Assembly (NCBI GenBank): GCA_964580585.1
Contig: CAZOKZ010000088.1
Span: forward strand, 1-15,717
Length of the DNA: 15,717 nucleotides
Source: CAZOKZ01 sp964580585
Lineage (GTDB): Bacteria > Sumerlaeota > Sumerlaeia > SLMS01 > JAHLLQ01
Reading direction: 5' to 3'
The notes beneath the pieces were generated by a model. The model did not search any database. It saw nothing but the letters and a program-made list of their open reading frames with translations, and was not told where the DNA came from. Shown one piece after another: positions 1 through 12,500 of this stretch. Each line of letters begins with the position of its first letter. Within the stretch, counting starts at the first letter, position 1. A program made the position numbers and the translations under genes.

Positions 1-413
1 AAAACGATTATGCCGGAGCCCGGGAACTTTACGAAGACCTTTTAGAAGTCAAATCGATCGATAAATTGGAAAAAGCCAAGGTTTATCGAGAGATTGCCTA
101 TTGCTATCGCCGCGACCAAAATTGGACTGAGGCTGAAAAGTATATTAAAAAAGCAAAAAGCGCGGCACCTGCCTTTAAGAAAAAAGACAAGGAAAACTGC
201 CACTTTTGGGTAGAGTTGCACATGCTCGAAGGCATCTGCGAATTATATTCCGGCAAAGAAAACCAAGCGCGCAAAACGTTTGAAAAAGTGCTGGAAATCT
301 CCCCCGATCTGAAAGAGCAAAACGCGCAATTCGCTCAAAACTGGTTGGATTTCATGGACAGACAAGCGGCGGAAAAAGCCGCAAACAAAACGCCTGAAAA
401 ACAAGTTCAGTAA
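1..413 (+). CDS. TPR-repeat protein, C-terminal part (5' end outside window)
   Basis: The frame is open from base 3 to the TAA at 411-413 and gives 136 visible residues; the true start lies upstream, and the internal TTG at 66 is unlikely to be the start because the repeat pattern continues before it. Two and a half tetratricopeptide-like helix pairs are visible: the second helix of one repeat (ARELYEDLL), then VYREIAYCY with WTEAEKYIKKA, then HMLEGICELY with ARKTFEKVLEISPDL. The spacing and the A/Y/G/A-type positions fit TPRs, which generally act as protein-protein interaction scaffolds. The tail after the last repeat (AAEKAANKTPEKQ) is charged and looks disordered. No catalytic domain is visible in this part. 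It ends 63 bases before the giant surface protein on the same strand, so co-transcription is plausible. Whether it acts in assembly or export of that protein is unknown. Confidence 0.85.
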   Translation, partial: NDYAGARELYEDLLEVKSIDKLEKAKVYREIAYCYRRDQNWTEAEKYIKKAKSAAPAFKKKDKENCHFWVELHMLEGICELYSGKENQARKTFEKVLEISPDLKEQNAQFAQNWLDFMDRQAAEKAANKTPEKQVQ

Positions 414-421
414 TCTGAGAG

Positions 422-455
422 CAATCAACGCTTCTGCAAACAATCAACCTGCAAA
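422..455 (+). repeat. Imperfect tandem repeat in the intergenic gap
   Basis: The 63-base gap between the TPR gene and the giant gene holds two adjacent copies of a unit: CAATCAAC-GCTT-CTGCAAA at 422-440, then CAATCAAC-CTGCAAA at 441-455, the second lacking four bases. It sits just before the ribosome binding site. It could be a slippage duplication or a paired protein-binding site. I see no convincing -35/-10 promoter and no hairpin followed by a T-run in the gap, so the sequence neither proves a promoter here nor separates the two genes transcriptionally. Confidence 0.55.
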
Positions 456-464
456 TCATACATC

Positions 465-470
465 AGAGGT
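465..470 (+). promoter_or_regulatory. Ribosome binding site of the giant gene
   Basis: AGAGGT at 465-470 matches the Shine-Dalgarno core and lies six bases before the ATG at 477. This favours 477 as the start over the in-frame ATG at 501, which would remove the first eight residues but keep the signal peptide. Confidence 0.7.
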
Positions 471-476
471 TAGGTC

Positions 477-584
477 ATGAATCGGGTTCCGGTGGTTCAA
501 ATGGTAAAAAACGCAAAGACAACATTCCTGTTGGTGCGACTGCTGATTCTTGGGGCTGTCTTGCTGCCAACTCAGTTGTTTGCA
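477..584 (+). other. Signal peptide (residues 1-36)
   Basis: The first residues hold basic positions (Arg3, Lys11, Lys14), then a hydrophobic core at residues 17-30 (FLLVRLLILGAVLL), interrupted by Arg21, then Pro31 and a polar c-region ending LFA before SEG. Cleavage by signal peptidase I after Ala36 is the best fit. There is no cysteine directly after the site, so it is not a lipoprotein signal. The arginine inside the core is unusual but tolerable. Confidence 0.8.
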
Positions 585-3500
585 TCGGAAGGCCCTCCGA
601 GCGTTAGATGTAGAGATTACGACCTCTATACGCTTGAAACGCTCACGGATGTTACTATCTATATTGATCGTGTTGGTGCCACGGGCACGGCGTTTACTGT
701 ACCTTACACAATAGGTGGTGGCACAGCGACTTACGGCACGGAATATACTGCCAGCACCACAAACGGAACACTCAGCTTTGCAGCGAATGACACTTTTAAA
801 ACAGTAGTCGTTCACATTAAGTATGACTCGACTCCAGAACCCGACGAATTCTTTTCTTTTCAACTTGGTACCCCAACAAATGGAGTAAGCAAAGGATTTC
901 CCCACTGGACAAACGTTCATATATTGGACGAGGACACCCTTCCGGACATCGAAGTCACGGCAGATACGTCAGCAGTGGAAAATGGTGGCAGCGCAGCCAT
1001 TACATTTACCGGTGTTCCGACACCTGTAAACTGTAACAAAACGATCGCTCTTTCGTTTGCCTATTCCGGTACAGCGGTGAAAGGCACCGATTACGAAATC
1101 TCAGGATTGTATGAAAATAATTACACTCAAGTTTATCTAAATTCAGGCAATAGCTACAACCGGACGATATATGTAAATCCCACTGATGATACAGATTTTG
1201 AAGGTGACGAAACCGCGACGATTACTGTTTCACTTTACTGGAGTGGTACGACCGATACCTCAACGATTGATATAAATCCAATTTCAGTTACGATTCAAGA
1301 TGATGACGCACCGCCAGTGGCAACGATTGATACGCCTGGTGGAACTTGGTGGGAGCATTATAATCAATATGACCGTACTTTTACATTTAATTTAAGTAAA
1401 CCGGCTGCTATCGAAACATCGATACCTTACATATTATCAGGGACTGCAAGCTCATCAGATTATACGATTACTCCTGAAAATAATGTAACGATTCAACCCG
1501 GTCAATCGAGTGGGACGATTACCATTAATACGGTCAATGATTCTCTAGTGGAACTGAATGAAACCCTGATTGTAACAATTGATCCGAACGCGACGGATGT
1601 AATTGCTGGATCACCAGATTCGCAAACTTTAACAATCCTAGACAACGATCATCCAACAATTAATCTGATGGCTTCGGATTCGGGAAGTGAATCGGTGTCA
1701 ACGAAGCTGATCACCGTTTCCATGGACCCTTCGACCGGTTCTGGTCTGGATGTCACCGTTCCTTTCATTTTATCGGGGACAGCAACGGGTGGTGGAGTGG
1801 ATTATTCCATATCGCCAGCCAGTCCGTTGATTTTCGAGGATGGTGAAACATCAAAAACAATTACACTGACGATAAACGACGATGCATTAGACGAAATCGA
1901 TGAAACTGTCGTAATTACGTTGAGCGGACTAACGCACGGTGTGGTGGGGAATTCGCCTTATACGTACACGATTAATGATGACGATCCAGCGCCAACGTTG
2001 AATGTGCCAAGTGCTGTTACTTTCGATGAAACGCAGTGGGCGTCGGGTGATTTGACACTGACAATTCCCATAACGCTTTCGACGGTATCCGGCAAAAATG
2101 TTGGAGGATATTTTCATTTTATAAATGGAACCGCTCAGCCGGGATCTGATTTTAGATTATTTACTGATCCAAACTGGGGTTATCCAACTAATGGTACCAA
2201 TATATCCATTCCTGCTGGTCAAATGTCCACGCAAATAGAAATATCGATTATTAATGATGATTTGTTTGAACAAACCGAATCGTTTGCTTTGAATAGCTCA
2301 TACGTCTCGAATGCGACACTCAGCAATAACCCAATCGCGATCACGATTTACGATCACGACCTACCGTTCGAGTTGGTTGCTCACGATATCGCCATCGACC
2401 GCGGGTCGGCAACGCGTCTGGACGGACTGACGCAATATGGTATTTCAGGACAGGAAAATCTGCAATACGATTGGACGATTGTCGAAGCGCTCGATGCCGA
2501 TTATACACTGACGGAAGCGGGAGAGCCTGTCTATGCTCCGCTTTATCAGGATTTGACAACAACTCCGTCCCTGACAGGCCAGACGACTATTAATGTTCTC
2601 GCGACCGATACAGGCAATAATGATCTGGACGATTTGACGACTTATACATTAACGACGTACGCATGGGATATGACGACGGAAGCAAGCGAACTTGCTAACT
2701 TAAACCAAAGCGATTTCTTGTCTCAGGGAGTTATCGATTGGGGGGCGACTCTCGACAGAATCGAGACCGCTCTGGTTAATGGAATTTCACTTTCTGTTTG
2801 GAGTGAAGAATCGGTAGGCAATCCGGGAACGTTTAATTTATTCGATCAAGTTGGAACGGATAATGAACGTTTGCTAGCGGCTGATCACCGATTGCTTGCT
2901 CTGCAATCAAGTCGATATCTCGGAAGTTCGACTGAAAATATTCTTCTTATTACTTATGATACCAGCACAGATAATATTGTTGCCTGGACCAAGACGAATA
3001 TTAACGACGAGTGGAGTTCTGTATCTCTTTCAGAATCGCAGGTTGGATATTCATCCCAGGCTTCGTTGGTTCGTTTGCAAAGTAAATGGTTTGCGGCGCT
3101 GAGCGACGGTAATGGCGACATTAAAGTTTTCGAACGTTCGGGAAGTAATTGGAATTCCATCCTGACGACAACCGGGAATTTTCCAGCATTGACGACGGGA
3201 CGCGACGGCGAAGTCTATCTGGCGTACATCGATGGGCAGAATCTGAAAATCAAACAATACAATACAACCACTGGTTGGACGTCCGATACGTCATGGCCTC
3301 AGTCGATTTCGATTACGGGTGCTTTCGATGGTTTGGATTTGCAATGTGATGCAGCGGGGACGTTGTGGGCGGCGCTTCGCTCTGGCGAAGAGCTTTCTTT
3401 CTACCTTAGCAAATATGATTTAGTGTATGAAGAGCAGCAGGCGTTTGCTTCCAGTGCGGCGACGAATAGTTTCACTTCATTTGGCGCCCAAGAATCGCGT

Positions 3501-6500
3501 CGCTTGATTTATCCGGATCAAGGCGGTTGGATGCAGGCGCTTGGAAACGATTCGGAAACAAGCGATAAACTTTCATTGTATCGATTGGAAGCTGATCCGT
3601 TGTCACTGGTGGTAAGTGACGATTCGACCAGTGCCTCGCAACAATTACTCACGCATCGATACATTCCAAATGCGAAAGATCGATTCGGAACGATGGCTTT
3701 TGATGAAACGGGCGAAGCGTTTATTGCCTGGCAGCCTTCACTTCGGCATGCAGGAACCAATTACCCGGTTGGTCGGCATTTCCATAATAGTCTTCAAATT
3801 AATAACGGCTTACCGTTCACATTGGAATCCGATCTTTACGTGAAGTTGGGTGTTTGGGATTCCAGCGATGTGCAAGTGCGTATTTGGGGCGATGACGTTA
3901 TAAACGTGATGGATGAGGAGTTTACCGTCCCCATCGATACATGGGTCAATTGGCCCGCGGACGGCGATTTGCAAGTCACTGTTTCCAATACGTCTATCGG
4001 CATGGCGAGCGATGCAGGCAAAAAAACCGTTTGGGCTCAGTATCGCATTGATGGCCGTGAGCTTTGGCCTGTCTGCGATTCGATTATTTTGACCGACGAG
4101 TCGGAATTTGAATTCACGGATTTGGAAATCACCGATGGAACGTGCGATTCATACGATTCGACGCCATGTGTCGTAATTAATGAAGAACTGCGCTTTACCA
4201 CGGGCGAACAAATGCAGTTTGGCGCTCTGATTTCTTACACACCGTTTGTTTCGCTTGGTTTGGATGCAACTGATGTTGTTTGGGAAGTCACGGATGGTGT
4301 TGGTGAAATCGATCCGGATGGAACTTTCCATGCCACGGGTTTGGGAATCGGACGCGTCATTGCCAGCCGTCCACAAGACGGCTTGCGGGACGAAGTTTTT
4401 GTAATCGTCGGCGATCCGGGCGAAGTTGCCTATTATGAAATTCTTCCTCGTGACGAAACTGTTCTAGGATTAAATGACAAAATATCGCTCCGCGCGATTG
4501 CGCGCGATGTGGGGGGGAATCAAGTCGCGGGAAATCCCTTCTGGATTTTAGATGGTCCTGGCGAACTTAGCCAGACAGGGCTCTATCGTTCGCCTCAGAC
4601 GGCGACCGCCTCTGCGCTTACCATTGTACGTGTGGTGGACAAAGACGAGTCCTTGGCTAAGGGCGAAAAACTTTTGACCATCGATGGCGACGCGCCCGTT
4701 GTGATCAACTATGCCGCCGTTTCGGTTGATGGTACGACGTCGAGCACGCTTTCTGGCGCTCTGGTTTTTCAATGGGATTTGTCGCAATCTCCGCCGGAAG
4801 TTTCAATGCCGGTCAGTTATCGAGTAGTACTTGACGGAATTGAAACCATCGCAACGCTTTCTTCTGATGCCATTTCATCGGACGAATTACGCATCGAGTG
4901 GAATAGCGCAGCCGTACCGGACGGGGAACATGAATTTACGTTGTTTGCGGTGGATGGGCATGGAAACAGCAATGCGGCGTTTGCTCCGTTCCTTACTTTC
5001 AATTTGCTGAACTCCACGGACGAACCTTCTATTGCCAAAGGTTTGGATTGGTTGCTGCGCCATCAATATCGTGAAACCAACCCCACGGAAATGTTTGGTT
5101 CGTGGCAAAACGAAAACAGCCGCGATATCAGTGAGTTGGTCATTGAAGCCTCGTTGGCGGCTCAAGCGCTTGGAACGAGCAATCTCTCTTATTTAGCCAA
5201 CCCAGAATTGGGTTTGAATCGTTGGAGTGGCGAGCAACTGACCGTGGCGGAAGTTTACCATGATGCAATTGTGTGGCTTGTCGCCGCTATGGATAGCGGA
5301 AAGGTTACCGGGTTTGTGCCGCGGTCGTTTGCAATCGAAGCGCTAGCGGGCGCAGGTGATTTGCTCAACGAAATCGAGTCCGTTCGTGGCGTGCCAGTGG
5401 ATGGACGTTATCGTCAGGCGCAAGAATTAGTGAACGATTTCATCGCCGAGGAATTGAACTCAGGCGGTGCGCTTGATTTGAGCGATGGCGGTTTTGCCAA
5501 GGGAGAAGAATCGCTTTCTACGCGTTTTGAAACGTTGCGTGCACTTGCTGTACTTGCACGGGCAGAACGATTCGACACGTTACAGGAACTGCTCAGTCAT
5601 CGCGACGCCGAGGGAAATTCGATCCTGTACCGTTATTTCGATGAAAACCTGCGTTGGACGTTGGAAGATGCCCTCGAAGCTAAAACGACAACGAACTCTG
5701 GTGGTTGGTCCAATGTGCGATACAGCCAGGCGCTTGGAATTCCAGAAGATGAAGGTTGGTTGAGCGATAACCTGTATTTGAGTAGTGAAGTTGGCAGTGT
5801 GCTTCTTCAAATCAAGCGTCAACGCGTGGATTCGATTCTCGATTGGTTATTAGCCGAAGGGCAGGTGGATTCACTCGACGCGACTGTCAAAGGATTGCAG
5901 TCGGATGCGATTGATGCGCCTGGCGCGTTCCCGATTGGTTCGGAAAGCGTTTCCGACACCGCCATCGCTTCGCAGTTCCTGGCGCGCAACGTGTTGCGCC
6001 AAGTTGAAACGGCATTGGAATACGCAGAAAATTCAGACGAAGCACCGGATTATTCCACGATTACCAACGATAGTTATGAAACATTGGTGGGCGACACCGA
6101 TAGCAATGGTGCCGCGAACTATTTGCTCTATGGCGAACAATTAATTGATGGTTCCTGGAATGGTCGTGCTGCCGATACGGCACTTGCGCTGGCTGCGTTG
6201 CGTCCCGAGTTGACGATTCGCGACATGGAATACAATTCGGCAGAAGAGAAGTTCCTCGTGCGCGTGGCAAACATCGGCATGATCGAGGCAACGGGTGTTC
6301 GCGTATCGATTTTCGATAATGATCCACTCGAAATGAGTGTACGCGACCGGTCCAACAATGCACTCGCAAGCAGTTTGTCACTTGTTGTTCCCGTCAGCAC
6401 AGACTTGAGCAATATCGTTGAGTTTGAAGTACCTTACACACCGGGCGTTTTCCCGCCGCTGCTGACCGTCATGGTGGATGCCGACGGACGCGTTCCCGAA

Positions 6501-9500
6501 TACGAAAAAGATAACAATATAGCAACGTGGCAATTGCCCGAAGGACCGAACCTGTTGCTGCAACCAGGAACGTTGGCAGTTCGCAACGATTCTCAAACGG
6601 GTCCGCCGTTTGTTGGCAGCCCGTGGAAGTTGCGCGCGCGTTTATGGAATATGGGCAAACAAACCGTCAGCTTCACGTCGGGTGCCGGTTCGAACTCGAT
6701 GTTAAAGGTTTACAACGGGAACCCCTCGAATGGCGCTGCATCGTCGCTCCTGTGGACACAATCGATGCGCCAGTGTGGATTGAATGACGATACAAATTCG
6801 ACGCTTTCAAAACTCGAATCGGGCAGAAGCGAAACCATCCTGGTCGATGTTCCCGAGGGTGTGATTCTGACGCCAGGTAAATATGACATTTATCTGTGGA
6901 TCGACTACGCCAGTGGGTACAATAACTCACAAGGTGAAATTCGCGAAACGAACGAATTAGATAATATCGTTGGAGGGCTCGTAGAGTTTTATCGTGCAGG
7001 GACAGCGGTTGATCGCCCGGATCTCGCTGTTACCGATCGAGTAATTACGCATGATCCGCTGATTGCACCCTGCGGGGGAGTAACAGACCTGATCGTTTGG
7101 GTTGATAACGCGGGTACAGCCCCGGCTTACGATGTCTTAGCGCGTGTTTCCTCTGATGATTTATTAACATCGCACAGTATTATCATTCCCGTGATTGATG
7201 CAAAACAATCCGTGCGTGTGGAATTCCCGTTGGTGATGGGAACAGCCACCAGTGGCCAACGCGATTGGATTGTGATGGTGGACCCCGAAGATGCTATCGA
7301 TGAAGTGCGCGAGGATAACAACATCGCATCGCATCAGATCCCAGTTTCTTGCGATGCACCCACCAGTATTTATGACCTGGCGGTTTATCCGTCGGATATC
7401 AAATTGAGCGATGAAAGCGGCAAATTGCTGCCGAACATTTCGGTCAGAAATCTGGGCCTTGGCGTGTTGGCACCGGGTGAACACATGCATATCAAAGTTG
7501 AGAAACGAACTGTTTCTCAATATGAAGCATCACGCGGCAGTTATGGATTCTTCTCGTCGAAAGACTACTATCCGTTTATTCTCAACGCCAATAGCTCGCG
7601 TTCCTACGAAGTCACGCCAAACAGTTTTAATTCCAACGAAGTGATCAATAGTGGTTGGGTAGATGTTCGCGCCACACTGTATCCCGTTCAAGGGCCGCAA
7701 GAAACCGATCAACGTTGGGACGACGTGCCTGCCAACGACGTGGCGGAAACGACGATCTTTACGCATAAGACGGATTTGCGCGTAATCGCCTTCACGATCG
7801 ATTCCTCGGAAAAAACAATATCCGACTGCGAAGAAACAAATGCCTATTTCGATTTGCAAATCGAAGTCGCCAATGGCGACGGCACACCTGGGTTCCATAC
7901 CGCTGAACCCGTTCGCATCTGGTTGCTTGACGAGACCACAGGCGACGTATTGGCGTCTTTCAATGATTTGCGCCTGGACCCAATGGGAGGCGATGCAAGC
8001 GACCTGAGCTCAAATCGTTACGTTTTCCCATTGAATCAAATTCCTCTGAGTGCGGGCGATCACTTGCTGCGTGCTGTCATCGATCCTGAAAATTTGTACG
8101 CGGAAATTGACGAAACAAATAATGCAAAAGCCCAGGTTGTGTCGGTGGTTGACGATCCAGGCTTCACGCGCGACGCCCCCGACATCGCACTCGACGCGAA
8201 CGAGCTTTACCTCAATGTCGAAAACGATATGGTTGTCGTGTATGGCAACGTCATGCTGCTCGAAGGCGAATGCCAACCCGCACCTGTCGAAAACCTGGAG
8301 ATTACGGTCGAATCCGGCAGCCCGCAAGCGCCGCTTGCCAATGCCTCGATGACAATCGATCGCATCAATCCCGGCCAAACAGTTGCTTTTGCCGTTCCGA
8401 CTGGTTTGTCGCCGAACGATTTGACAAATTCAGCGCCCGATTACGATCTGTTTACCGTCGTCGCAACTGCACCCGTTGGCGCCGGTGAAACAAACCTGTC
8501 AAACAACACGGTGACCATCGATTCGAGAGCACCGTCGGCTCCAACCAATTTAGTTGCCGAAGGTTTTGCTACACAATATTACCTGACCTGGACGCTTGCT
8601 TCCGACACGCCCACCACAGTGACAGGTTATGTTCTGTCGCGGTACATTGACGTGGATAGCGAATTCGTTTTGACCGACGTGCTTGAGTTGCCTGCCGACC
8701 AGGACGCGATTCTGCTCAAAAACCTCGAAACGAAGGCCTACCACCGATTTGAACTTCGCGCACGAGGCATCAATCAGCGCCTTTCCACGGACGTGTCACT
8801 TCAAGTTCAGGATAGCAGTGCTGGACAGCCAGAGATTGTTGAAATCATTCATGGCGATCCGGAAGAAACGATCACCGTTGATACCAATTTGCACCCAGAC
8901 GTTCATTTCGTTCCAGAAGACCACGTAACGCTTCGCGTGAAATACAACGACGATTTGACATCGAACCCCAACGTGCAACTGGGAATGATTTACAACTTCG
9001 ATGCCATCGAACCCGACAGCCAAACGCCGGAAGACGTGAATGGCGACTCGATTTACACGTTCAGCAACATCGATTTGTCGGCGAACGCTGGAACTGTAAT
9101 TTCCGAGAATTCGTTTCTGGCTTACCTTGACGTAACACCGAACGCCACAGCCATCGCACCGTACCGCGTGTACTCGAACCTGGTCCAAGTGAATTACGAC
9201 AACCTGTACGATCTGACATTCGCACAGGATGCGGAGGATCGCATAGACGTAGGTATTCAAGTTCTACGTAACAATGAATGGATGGATATTTCATTTGCGG
9301 ATGTGGATATCTATGCTGGTAGCCAGTTTAGAATGGTGGCGCGTATTCTGAATCAACATAACCCGGATCTGGATATTCCCGATTTTGACGTTCTGTTCAA
9401 AATAAATCTCGATTATACCGATAAAGGTGGACACGCTGTTCATGTTTCGACCCAAGACTGGGCGAATGCTCAAGACGGTGTATTGACAGTTTACTCCGAT

Positions 9501-12500
9501 GATACAGGTAATCCGCGTTATACGACTTTCGGTCTTACTTCATACACCATTAAGCATATAACCGATTTTCGTGTTAGCATTGACTATCAGAAGAACTCAT
9601 CGGTTGGAACTGTGCCCGAGATTTCGGAATCGAACAACGAGTTCGTTCAACCATATGTTCCAAGCGCCCGCCCAATAGGCCGTGAATTTTTAGTCCCCAT
9701 GCCGCTCGCATGGCTGACGGAAAAAGAAAAGAAACGACAAAATTATGCTATTAATTCTTATGGTAATCCTTATTATCCTACTGTTAATAGTGATGGTATC
9801 GATTATCGATTTACTATTATTCCTCGCGACACATTGGCTGATGCCCGAGTTACGTTTAAGATCCATAATGGAAGTTCCAACGGTAAAGCTCCCTTCACCA
9901 CGATAGGAACGATCAATGTCCCCGCAAAGGGACACGCCGATTGGGCGTTTCCAATGGACCTGGAATACGCCACTCGTCCTCGTGTAGGTGTTGAGGCACC
10001 TAATCCGGAAGACCCTTTGCACGATCCGATTCAGTGGAACCGCGCGTTGCTCATCGAAAGTAATGTTGATGTTTCGATTTTGATGTGGGATCCAATCTTT
10101 GGGCGTGAATTTTCAGAATTGTTGATTCCCAGCAATCAACTGGATTATCGCTATACAATTACGGGGCACTATCCCTCGGAAATGTATTACAAAAAAAATA
10201 ATTTGTTCGAACAGTCTTGGAATCCTTCGGCAGAAACGCCTGCGAATCCGAACTTCCAATATTTCGCAATAACGTCACTGTGGGATGTTGCAAATGTGAC
10301 GATTCGACGTAATGATATTGGTGTTCCTGGGCCGGATACGCTCCCTGAAGGAACACCTGCGAATGCCGATTCGTATCAGATTACACTCAAGAAAGGCCAA
10401 ACGTATTACTGGGCCCCGTATTCCTATTCGGAAGATATGGACGAAATCTGGGATTCGATTTATCAAGACCCAACCGGTGTTGTGATCGAATCGAGTGCTC
10501 CCATTGTTGTGGCTTCCGGTTTGAATGCCGGTATGCCGACGGTAAATAGCTGGAGTGGTAATCACAACTATATGCTGATGCACCCGAGTGGCATTTGGGG
10601 GACGGAGTTTGTTATTCCACCTGCTCACCACTTTTCACGGTTCCCCTATACAAACGATCGCCCAAGAACAATGGGCTTTTTCCGTGTGGTCCCGATGAAG
10701 AATGACGAGACGACAGCCATTTGGCTGGATGAGAAGAATCCGACGGATCATCCAAGTGAGCCCACATTTATTTTGAAGCCGGGCCAGTACTTGGAAATAA
10801 ATGCTACCAGTCCTTTCATGGATTCGCAAAAACGTTTTGTGGTAGATCCGTCTAAAACGTCCAAGTATTTTGCGAACCTGATGGAGCGTGATGCAACGAA
10901 TCCAACGCAGTTTAAATATGTTCAACGCCTGGAGTTGGACAGTAATTCTTTCCATCGGATTATTTCCGAACCAACGAAACCCGTTCAGGTAACGCAGTTC
11001 TATAATTCACCACGAAATACTGTTCCCGACGATTGGGAGTACACTCTCCATTCATGGAATAAATTTATGTCGGGGCCAAATGTTTTTCATTATTGGTGGA
11101 AATTTAGTACACTCAGCATTGAAGAACAATTAGCCAGTTACACGAACCCAGCTTTAGCCAGAGCCATTGGCACGGGACGAGGCGCGTTTGGTGATATATT
11201 TACTTATTATTATGCATTTTGGTATTATGAAATCCCATTTGGAGAAATGTGGACCACAGGTGCATCACAATACGTTTTGCTTGCGGAATACCCTGATATG
11301 GAATTGCCATATTATATGGGGTGGCATATGGGTGGTACTGAGTTCATGCCAGTTATTCCCACACGCGCTTTTGCGACGGACTCCTATAATAGTATTTCCC
11401 TGCCCGGGGAGTTTTATACCAGTTATCAATGGTATCAACATTCTTCATATGAACATCTTCAAACTGTTTATTATAATTATCCAGACCCAAATCCCCCTAA
11501 TGGGAATTATGGGAATTTTCATAATCCAGTTAACCAGACGCAGATGCATTTGGTGTCTCTAGTCCTGGCGGAAGCTGGTAGCGTTGGAGATGCGTTCGAG
11601 TATCCACAGTTGTATTATCGTTTCGAGGGTGAATCCGAATGGCGCAACGTGCTGAATGATCGGGACGATTTTACGGTCATGCGCTATCCGAAAATTCCTT
11701 CAATTGAGGGAACGCCGCCTCTAGCTCAATGGGACATGGGATTTTGGCGCGAAGCGCCTGCTTACGGTTGGCAGGATTTAGGTTGGGGAGACGAAAAAGC
11801 CGGGTATAAGATGTTGACGCTTAAGGTCTTGACCTATTTTGAAAATTATCGTCGAATTGAATTTTATAATCCCGATAATTTGCCATTAAAGATTTCCACC
11901 ATAGGATTGGCGTGGGGCGGTTCCTCCGGTTCCATCGGGAATTATCGTTACACGGATTGGGAAGATGCCGAACCGAATCCGTACGTGGATTTGGAGCTGA
12001 CGGATGCGAGCATTCATTTCCCGTATGGGGCGCCTCGGGTTGGAACGCCGACGCCGTTTGTGGTGGGAATTCGTAACTTGGGCGGTGAGCCAACGTATGA
12101 CGATAACGCTCATTTGCGCGTGATTGAAAAACGTCTCGAACCAAACGGCTCGATCAGCGAGCACCAGGTGTTGCCGATGGGGTATTCGTTGCCCGCGGTG
12201 ATTCCTGCCGGAGCTTCTCGAACATTTGGTTGGGTTCTTGGAGATTTGGCGAATACGGTTTTTGATGATTCATTCGTTTTCACGCCTCAGGAAAATACAA
12301 TCGAATTGTGCGCGGTGGTGGAATATCCGTCGTCGGTGTATTTGGGTTGGACGACGTTGCCAGGAGAATATGCCACGACGAACAATTCGGGTTGTCGCGC
12401 AATCGAATTTGCGCGTCCGGATTTGGCGGCGAAGTTTACGTCACTCGATGGCGAGGCGTTGCCGAATCAGTATCCGGTTTCGATTAATGTGGATCCGGTG

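Noticed and set aside
66..413. TTG at 66 as the true start of the TPR gene
   Set aside because: The same frame is open upstream to the window edge and encodes part of a preceding TPR helix, so the gene starts outside the window.
414..476. Rho-independent terminator or strong promoter in the gap
   Set aside because: No stable inverted repeat with a T-run and no pair of boxes close to -35/-10 consensus at proper spacing could be found.
456..920. Minus-strand open frame of 154 codons over the start of the giant gene
   Set aside because: It covers the gap, the ribosome binding site and the signal-peptide coding region on the other strand. No family is recognisable, and the plus-strand frame has strong domain evidence.
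2784..3752. Sialidase enzyme domain
   Set aside because: Propeller-like repeats are present but no Asp-box motifs or catalytic Arg triad pattern can be seen.
5028..6203. Active squalene cyclase or prenyltransferase
   Set aside because: The helical repeat pattern fits the fold, but the acid motif of cyclases is not visible and the setting within an exported giant protein makes isoprenoid chemistry unlikely.
11167..11562. Plus-strand open frame of 131 codons in another frame
   Set aside because: It overlaps the aromatic-rich coding region completely. Its hydrophobic Ile/His translation is what the AT-rich tyrosine codons produce when read out of frame.
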